A DNA stretch of 24,475 bases. Source: Carex sylvatica (lineage: Eukaryota; Streptophyta; Magnoliopsida; Poales; Cyperaceae). The notes under the pieces were generated by a model. That model saw nothing but the letters and a program-made list of their open reading frames with translations, did no database searches and had not been told where the DNA came from. Shown in pieces: positions 18,027 through 24,475 of the stretch. The stretch is taken from contig CAXKVR010000348.1 in NCBI GenBank assembly GCA_964058845.1, forward strand, positions 1 through 24,475, written 5' to 3'. Made by a program: the position numbers and the translations under genes. How positions within the stretch are numbered: position 1 is the first letter of the stretch; each line of letters begins with the position of its first letter.

Positions 18027-21000
18027 CTACGTACCTGAACTGTCGAATAACTCAGGATATTGCTCGCGAATTTTCGTTTCGAGTTCCCATGTTGCCTCTT
18101 TTTCCGAGTGTCTTCCCCATTGTACTAAAACAAGTCTAATCGTTCGATTTCTTAACCTTTGCTCTTTTCTATCAAGTATTCGCATTGGTTCTTCTTTATA
18201 GGCCAAATTCTCATTAAGGTATAAGTCAGAATGATCGATGCAGTGAGAAGGATCTCGTACATATTTTCGGAGTTGTGACACATGAAACACCGGGTGTACC
18301 CGGTCCAAGGCTGGAGGTAATGCAAGCTCGTAAGCTACAAGTCCTACTCGGTTCAGAATCTGAAAGGGACCGATATACCGTGGACTTAGCTTACCCGATA
18401 CTCCAAACCGATGTACTCCTCTAACCGGAGATACTCGGAGCCACACATGATCACCTTCTTGAAACTCTAAAGGTCTTCGATGTACATCAGCATATCTCTT
18501 TTGTCGATCTTGAGCTGATTTGAGTCGGCTCAAGATAACCTGTGTCTTTTCTGCCGCTTCTTGTATCAATTCTGGTCCTGTGGACGGATGAGTACCCGCC
18601 GGACCCCACCACAACGGTGTACGACAAATCTCTCCAGTAAGCGCTTCTAATGGTGGCATCCCGATACTTGAGTGATAACTGTTGTTGTAGGCAAATTCAA
18701 CCAAATGCAAATGGTCGAGCCAAGACCCTCGAAAGCTCAAAGCACACGCTCGAAGCATGTCTTCCAATGTCTGGATTGTTCTTTCTGACTGTCCATCAGT
18801 CTGCGGATGATGTGCGGTGCTGAACCTCAGCTTCGTACCCATATTCTCTTGGAAACTTTTCCAAAAATGCGAAGTGAACCTGGTATCTCGATCAGATATA
18901 ATTTCTCTTGGACATCCATGATATTTAACGAAAAATTTCAGAAACAAGTTGGCTAACGTTCGACCCGATGTATCAGGTCCGAGTGGAATAAAATGTGCCA
19001 CCTTCGTCAATGTATCCACAATAACCCATATGGTATCGTGTCGACCCACTGTCCTCGGAAAACCAGATACGAAATCCATTGCAATAACTTCAAATTTACC
19101 TCTCTTCTTATTCAGCGGTTGAAGTAACCCAGCTGCCTTTCGTCGATCAGCCTTCACTTGCTGACAGACTTGACATTTCTCAACGTACCTTGTCACATCC
19201 CTTTTCATGTTCGGCCACCAGAAATATCGCTTCAGAGTTTGATACATTTTAACTTCGCCAGGATGGATCGTGTATCCTGAATCATGTGCTTCGGATAGAA
19301 CTAGGGTCTTCAAATCTGAATCTTCAGGAATGCATATGCGGTTGCCAAACCGCAAGATACCCTCGTCATCAAGTCTAAATGGAGTGTCTCGGTCCGATTC
19401 TACATGTTCTCGAAATTTCTGACATTTCTGATCTTCGTGCTGCGCTACCCGTATACGGTCATGTAACTCCGGTCTCACCTCAATAGCAGCAGAAATAATG
19501 GACATACCAGCCGATTTATTCATACCCGCTTCTTCCTCGAGTAAGCGAGTTGCAACTGACTTTGTCAATTCGTGCGATGCTCCAACATGTAAATTCATCC
19601 TTCTCATTTCTTCAATCAACTGCACTTCACTTGAAATCACGCTTGCCAGGTTAACCTGATTCTTCCTACTCAACGCATCTGCTACCGCATTAGCTTTGCC
19701 CGCATGATACTGAATATCGAGATCGTAATCCTTCATTAACTCCAGCCACCTTCGTTGTCTCAAGTTCAGTTCCTTCTGAGTAAAGACATATTTTAAGCTT
19801 TTATGATCCGTGAAAATCTGGCACTTCACACCATACAAGTAATGCCGCCAAATTTTGAGCGCAAAAATCACCGCTGCTAGTTCCAAGTCATGTGTCGGAT
19901 AGTTCTGTTCATGTGGCCGTAATTGTCGAGAAGCGTAAGCAATAACTTGTTCACCTTGCATCAAAACGCAACCCAAACCCGTACGGGATGCATCTGTAAA
20001 CACCGTGTAGTCCTTTCCAGTTATTGGCATTGTAAGAATCGGAGCTGACACTAGCCGACTCTTTAACTCCTCAAAACTTCTTTCTTGTTTTTCACCCCAA
20101 TCGAACTTAACACCTTTATGTAGCAACTCCGTAAGAGGGCGGGCTAATTGTGAGAATCCAGCTACAAACCTTCGATAGTACCCAGCTAAGCCGAGAAAGC
20201 TACGGATCTCTGTAACAGTTGTTGGTCTTTTCCATTCAGTTACCGCTCGAATCTTCTCAGGATCTACCGCCAAGCCTTCACCCGAAACTATATGGCCCAA
20301 AAATGCCACCTTGTCCATCCAGAATTCGCACTTCGAAAGTTTGGCATAAAGCCGATGATCTCGTAGTCTTTGTAACACCACTTTAAGATGTGCCGCATGC
20401 TCCTCATATGAACGCGAATAGATCAGTATATCGTCGATGAAGACTACCACACTGGAATCCAACAAATCTCTAAACACACGCTGCATGAGATCCATAAAAG
20501 CTGCTGGTGCATTTGTCAATCCGAATGGCATGACTAGGTATTCATAGTGCCCGTACCTAGTACGGAAAGCCGTCTTCTCCACGTCACTTGGATATATACG
20601 CAACTGGTGATAACCCGTTCTTAAATCGATCTTGGAATAGACCGACGATCCTTGTAGCTGATCAAAAAGATCATCAATCCTTGGCAATGGGTACTTATTC
20701 TTCACGGTCACCTTATTCAACTCCCGGTAATCTATGCACAACCGCAGAGTTCCATCCTTCTTCCTTACAAATAACACTGGTGCGCCCCATGGAGAAGTAC
20801 TTGGTCGAATAAAGCCTTTCTCCAACATTTCTTCTAATTGCACCTTCAATTCTTTTAGCTCAGCCGGAGCCATCCGATAAGGAGCCTTCGAAATCGGAAT
20901 TGTGCCAGGTATCAAATTAATGTTAAACTCAATTTCTCGCTCCGGGGGTAATCCTGAAATCTCATCAGGAAAGACATCAACGTATTCCGAAACAATCGGA

Positions 21001-22610
21001 ATGTTAGATATTTCTGGAATTTCAGTAGTAGTACTCATAACCCTCACTAAATATGCTGTACACCCCGACTCAATTAAGTGCCTTGTCTCTATTGCTGAAA
21101 TATACGGTACCACCTCTTTTAATCCTCTACACTTTAATGCACATGTAGCACCACTTGACAATGCGAACTGAACGGTACGGCTCAAACAATCAATCGTAGC
21201 TAGGTGTTGAGTTAACCAATCCAAACCCAACAATGCATCATACTCAGAAATGTCCATGACCAACATTTCGGCTAGAAAATCCCTTCCATCTACTCTCACT
21301 TTCAGGTTTCGGCACGTCCTCGCAATTTGGGTAGTTGAACCGAGAGGGGTATGAACATCCAATACTCTCCCACTCGACTCCGTTAACCATCCACACTTCT
21401 CCACTAACGTACTAGATATGATCGAATTGCTACAACCCGTATCAATCAACACATATGCAAGATGTCCCGAAATAGAAATAGTACCTGCTAGCAAATCAGT
21501 CTGAGTAGAAATAGGAATCAACTCGTCTCCTGCATTCGGTAGCTCTATTGCCTCTACCGCGTGAACACTGGCTCGTCCTCCTGCCCGGCCTTCCCTCAAC
21601 TGTGGTGTAGGGCCCCGACCTCGTAGCGAAGGTATGCCTCCACGTCCTCGCCCCTGGGGACCTCTATAACCACCACTACCACTGCTCCCGGGTGTACCCG
21701 AAAAAGTATTTGGGCAATCCTTGATCCAATGATTCTTGCTGCCACAACGGAGACAAGTCTGATTGAGGCGGCGACACTCAGATTCAGTATGTGGCTTCAT
21801 GCAAATACGGCACCAAGGTCCAGTAGCTCCCGGGGTAAACTGAGGTACCGCTATCTGTCCTGTAGGGTATCTAGGGGCTTGAGGTCTAACCCCCGATCCA
21901 CTCGCTTGCCTCCTTTGATCAAATTTAGGCTTCACATTTCTGGAGAGGGTTTGTTGCGCACTTCTCTTGAGATATACCTCTGTCTGCTCCGCACATCTCA
22001 TAAGATCTGGAACCCCTGCAGCTGTGGAATGATGTATGGCTAGTGCAATATTCGGGTCCAACCCGTCCAAATACTGCCTCCGGTATCTATCAAGATCCCT
22101 TTTCACATCTGGAGCATAGCGGGACAGGTCAAAGAACAAACGGTTGTACTCCTCTACCGACCTTTCATTCTGTCTTAGGTTCAGGAATTGGCTTCTCAAA
22201 GCCTCCCGATGTAAATCACTCAAGAACTGCTCCCCAAACTTCTGTTCAAACCATTCCCAGGTAATCTCTCCTTCGCCCCCTTCAAACTCCATTTTAACTC
22301 CCTCCCACCAATGCCTACCAGATTTTTCAAGCAATTGTACGGCCAACTCCACTTTGTTCACCTCTGGCACTCGGCATAGGGTGAACTTTGCTTTCAGACT
22401 CACCATCCATTCTTCCGCAGCCGGATATCCCCCCGACCCATCAAACCGAGGGGGTGTCAAACGCATAAACGCTTCATATAATTGTCGGAATTCCTCCCCA
22501 TTTGCTCCAGCCACAGGAGCTGGTCCGCGTTCCAGATTTTCCGCTCTACGACCTCTTTCATAGGCCGCAATTAACATTTCTCCGAGATCTCTCTCCATTT
22601 GACTATTCAA
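18027..22610 (-). CDS. Gag-Pol-chromodomain polyprotein of a Ty3-gypsy chromovirus
   Basis: A single uninterrupted frame of 1527 residues, ending TAG, encodes all retrotransposon proteins. Gag spans about residues 45-215, followed by two Cys/His clusters: C267-C270-H274-C279 and a classical CX2CX4HX4C knuckle at C286-C299. The aspartic protease has DTGC at 390-393. Reverse transcriptase (about 575-770) has D662 and the FIDD box at 724-727. RNase H (about 866-985) has D873, E910, D935 and D978. Integrase has the zinc site H1109, H1116, C1146, C1149 and the catalytic D1179, D1240 and E1276 with the canonical 35-residue spacing. A GPF motif (1414-1416) precedes a chromodomain at about 1474-1522 with W1498 and W1508 but without the usual first aromatic residue. 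In this family the chromodomain directs integration to heterochromatin. The ATG is about 110 bases after the primer site. No key residue is missing, so the element may still be competent. Confidence in the family is very high; the Tekay/Del clade is inferred. Confidence 0.97.
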   Translation of the reverse strand: MNSQMERDLGEMLIAAYERGRRAENLERGPAPVAGANGEEFRQLYEAFMRLTPPRFDGSGGYPAAEEWMVSLKAKFTLCRVPEVNKVELAVQLLEKSGRHWWEGVKMEFEGGEGEITWEWFEQKFGEQFLSDLHREALRSQFLNLRQNERSVEEYNRLFFDLSRYAPDVKRDLDRYRRQYLDGLDPNIALAIHHSTAAGVPDLMRCAEQTEVYLKRSAQQTLSRNVKPKFDQRRQASGSGVRPQAPRYPTGQIAVPQFTPGATGPWCRICMKPHTESECRRLNQTCLRCGSKNHWIKDCPNTFSGTPGSSGSGGYRGPQGRGRGGIPSLRGRGPTPQLREGRAGGRASVHAVEAIELPNAGDELIPISTQTDLLAGTISISGHLAYVLIDTGCSNSIISSTLVEKCGWLTESSGRVLDVHTPLGSTTQIARTCRNLKVRVDGRDFLAEMLVMDISEYDALLGLDWLTQHLATIDCLSRTVQFALSSGATCALKCRGLKEVVPYISAIETRHLIESGCTAYLVRVMSTTTEIPEISNIPIVSEYVDVFPDEISGLPPEREIEFNINLIPGTIPISKAPYRMAPAELKELKVQLEEMLEKGFIRPSTSPWGAPVLFVRKKDGTLRLCIDYRELNKVTVKNKYPLPRIDDLFDQLQGSSVYSKIDLRTGYHQLRIYPSDVEKTAFRTRYGHYEYLVMPFGLTNAPAAFMDLMQRVFRDLLDSSVVVFIDDILIYSRSYEEHAAHLKVVLQRLRDHRLYAKLSKCEFWMDKVAFLGHIVSGEGLAVDPEKIRAVTEWKRPTTVTEIRSFLGLAGYYRRFVAGFSQLARPLTELLHKGVKFDWGEKQERSFEELKSRLVSAPILTMPITGKDYTVFTDASRTGLGCVLMQGEQVIAYASRQLRPHEQNYPTHDLELAAVIFALKIWRHYLYGVKCQIFTDHKSLKYVFTQKELNLRQRRWLELMKDYDLDIQYHAGKANAVADALSRKNQVNLASVISSEVQLIEEMRRMNLHVGASHELTKSVATRLLEEEAGMNKSAGMSIISAAIEVRPELHDRIRVAQHEDQKCQKFREHVESDRDTPFRLDDEGILRFGNRICIPEDSDLKTLVLSEAHDSGYTIHPGEVKMYQTLKRYFWWPNMKRDVTRYVEKCQVCQQVKADRRKAAGLLQPLNKKRGKFEVIAMDFVSGFPRTVGRHDTIWVIVDTLTKVAHFIPLGPDTSGRTLANLFLKFFVKYHGCPREIISDRDTRFTSHFWKSFQENMGTKLRFSTAHHPQTDGQSERTIQTLEDMLRACALSFRGSWLDHLHLVEFAYNNSYHSSIGMPPLEALTGEICRTPLWWGPAGTHPSTGPELIQEAAEKTQVILSRLKSAQDRQKRYADVHRRPLEFQEGDHVWLRVSPVRGVHRFGVSGKLSPRYIGPFQILNRVGLVAYELALPPALDRVHPVFHVSQLRKYVRDPSHCIDHSDLYLNENLAYKEEPMRILDRKEQRLRNRTIRLVLVQWGRHSEKEATWELETKIREQYPELFDSSGT

Positions 22611-22722
22611 TAATCAATAAGTTAATATTTCAATTCACGCAGTTTAACGTTACCAATCTAACTCTAGACTTACCCCACTCGTTTATCCTATCATGTCTGG
22701 TTAGGGTTTAAAAACTAACCTT
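22611..22722 (-). other. Short untranslated leader of the gypsy element
   Basis: About 112 bases lie between the primer site and the gag ATG. No repeat or structured element stands out. Confidence 0.7.
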
Positions 22723-22734
22723 GCTCTGATACCA
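22723..22734 (-). other. Primer binding site of the gypsy element, initiator Met tRNA
   Basis: The minus strand reads TGGTATCAGAGC, complementary to the 3' end of initiator Met tRNA. Nine bases (GTTAATTGT) separate it from the LTR end at 22744. It is the same primer type as in the nested LTR element at 4478-4489. Confidence 0.92.
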
Positions 22735-22743
22735 ACAATTAAC

Positions 22744-24475
22744 TGTCACACCCCGGAACCAGGGGGCGCGACAGTTACGCCGTGAATATATATTTTCTAT
22801 ATACTCACGAGGCATGTACGATGAGATGATTCATATTCATCCCAATTTTATCGGATAATTTAAATCTTTCAGACAAGCAGTTAATGAAAATCAGATAATT
22901 AAAACACATCCTACTTACAACACCTCCTACTTACAACACCTCCTACTTAACGAATTAAACATTTACTCTACATAATTAAAATAAGTTTTACAAAGGTCTG
23001 GTTCAAAGGTTATACACAACAAAATATGATCTGAGTACTTAACTAGTACAAAACGATCATTAATTAAGGCATATCTATACCTCTCCTTTCTTATCCTCGC
23101 CGCACGATCTCGAAATCCTATTCCTTCTTTCCTGAAAAACCCACGAGGGGAAAAGGGGTGAGAAACTTATTCGCAGTTTCTCAGTGCAGAATTTAAATAG
23201 GGCTACTGGATTTGTAAGAAATCCATTATCAGAATTAAATTGATTCATTAGTATACTATTCAGTTATTTATTCGCTAATCATGAAATGCAATTACTTAAA
23301 AAGGGAATTCAAGCGAACTTCTACTATTATCACATTCGGAGAAAATCAAAACGGAATTATTCAGGATGTTTGGATCTAAATGCAAACTCTCTAAGTCAGG
23401 TTGGAAGAATAGAAATTAGTTATCTATCTTCGTCGGCTTAACCGTTCTATTGGTTCTGGTTTATAATTAAACATGCATATCAGTCAGAATTTCACGATTA
23501 GCAACAAAGTAATTCGATCAGAAACAAAGATTATCAATACAGTAACAGTTTCACATCAATCACTATACCACAGTTCAGTATTCACAATAATATATGTAAT
23601 AACAGTATCCCCTACCCAACCGGTACTGGGTTCAGTGGGGTCATTCCCCAAATGCGCATATGGTTCCTGAGGCAAAGTCTAGCGTCGACTCTAGACTTTG
23701 CAATAACTATGATATAATATAACAATATCAATTCAGTACTGTGGTTTCATTCCATTATCAGAATCAAAGGAACAGTAAAATCGGTAAAACCATACCAATA
23801 TGCTAGATCATCCTAAATATAGCAATTCCGATATATCATTTACTTAACTATGCAATAATGCTATGATGCATGCAATTAGAAATTCAACATGCCATTTATA
23901 CGTAACTATTTAATTCTTAAAAATAAATCCCAAAACAGATCCCGTGAACCCCCGCACCTGATCACGTAGGATGCGTAGAGAATCAGCTATCACTAGATTC
24001 CGAACTTCCGACGATTTCGCTGAGTCGTGCTCGATAGGGTCTATGCCTATGTTAATAAAGCATAGATGAATTAATAAAATAAATTCCTATAAACTAACTA
24101 ATCAGAATCAAATCGATTATCGAGGTATAACGTTTCAGATCAAATTTGAATTCGAATTTCATCAAAAATATAACAATATCAATTGAATTAGGGTTTCCAA
24201 AAGAAAAGAAAGACAAATCAGATCAATTATCACAAATTAACCACTAATCGAGCTAGAACTCAATTACTGAAACCCTAATTCGAATTTCAACCGAAATCAC
24301 GACAAATCGAATAATTTGGGATTTTCAAAGAATTGCAAAAGAGAAAGAAATACCAAATTGAAGCTTTAGAATCGATCAAGGATCGTCAATTCAGCTCGAA
24401 TCTCAATTTTCCGGTCAGTTCGATCAGATTCCGCGCTCAATTTCTCTCTCTCTCTCTCTTTCTCTTTTTCCTTTC
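22744..24475 (-). repeat. 5' LTR of the gypsy element (partial, cut by window end)
   Basis: This is the direct repeat of 15671-17402 at a constant 7073-bp offset, with no indel and no base difference that I could see. The last 581 bp expected, including the TATA box and the palindromic array, fall outside the window. The 65-residue frame at 23473-23670 is the twin of the one in the other LTR. Confidence 0.95.

Larger units (their letters stand above)
15671..24475 (-). mobile_element. Tekay/Del-type Ty3-gypsy chromovirus, cut by the window end
   Basis: The visible parts, in minus-strand order, are: a partial 5' LTR (22744 to the window end), a primer site, one gag-pol-chromodomain frame, a polypurine tract and a complete 3' LTR (15671-17983). 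If the 5' LTR has the same 2313-bp length, the whole element is about 9.4 kb and ends near 25056. GATGT at 15666-15670 is the candidate left target duplication; its partner is out of view. Protease-RT-RNase H-integrase order and a C-terminal chromodomain place it in Ty3-gypsy chromoviruses. The long LTR and the form of the chromodomain suggest the Tekay/Del clade. Confidence 0.95.

Noticed and set aside
20588..22711. Plus-strand frames opposite gag and pol
   Set aside because: They are antisense shadows of the intact polyprotein frame, plus one running into its leader.

Overview
This window looks like intergenic DNA from a flowering plant. It is AT-rich and built almost entirely of nested and adjacent transposable elements, with no host gene that I can support. 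The plant assignment rests on four things: a chromodomain-bearing Tekay/Del-type Ty3-gypsy retrotransposon, initiator-Met tRNA primer sites of the usual plant form, a RICESLEEPER-like hAT transposase with a BED zinc finger, and several plant-style MITEs. I cannot place the species.

Layout from left to right. Bases 1-802 hold no gene. Bases 803-1199 are a Mutator-like MITE with long terminal inverted repeats and a 9-bp target duplication. Bases 1209-2361 hold no gene. Bases 2370-11317 are one large hAT element on the minus strand, bounded on both sides by the same 8-bp target duplication (CCAGGGAG). It has GGGTACGGG-type subterminal repeats at both ends, a promoter and leader near its right end, a predicted 1.6-kb leader intron filled with minisatellites, and a transposase gene (9112 to 6649) broken by stops and frameshifts. 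Nested in its left half is an incomplete LTR retrotransposon of copia-like appearance: one LTR at 4491-6544, a primer site at 4478-4489, and a repeat-rich leader to its left, with no pol gene and no second LTR.

Bases 11326-15670 hold a hAT-type MITE (11771-12199), a long AT microsatellite, a doubtful MITE (14264-14403), a hairpin, and a composite repeat (14911-15502) with tRNA-like A and B boxes and GTATCC-type repeats. From 15671 to the end of the window lies a young Ty3-gypsy chromovirus on the minus strand. Its 3' LTR (15671-17983), polypurine tract, one uninterrupted 1527-residue gag-pol-chromodomain frame, primer site and 1732 bp of its 5' LTR are visible, and the remainder of that LTR lies past the window edge. 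The two LTRs appear identical over their overlap, so the insertion is recent.

Within the gypsy element the parts fit together as one retrotransposon: the LTR drives transcription, tRNA-Met primes reverse transcription, Gag packages, Pol copies and integrates, and the chromodomain probably steers integration to heterochromatin. The hAT copy is dead as an autonomous element, although its ends look intact enough to have been mobilised by a related transposase. I found no previously undescribed system. The most interesting signals are the intron minisatellites that multiply a splice-acceptor-like sequence, the GC-rich palindromic array just upstream of the gypsy TATA box, the incomplete nested retroelement, and the tRNA-like/GTATCC composite.
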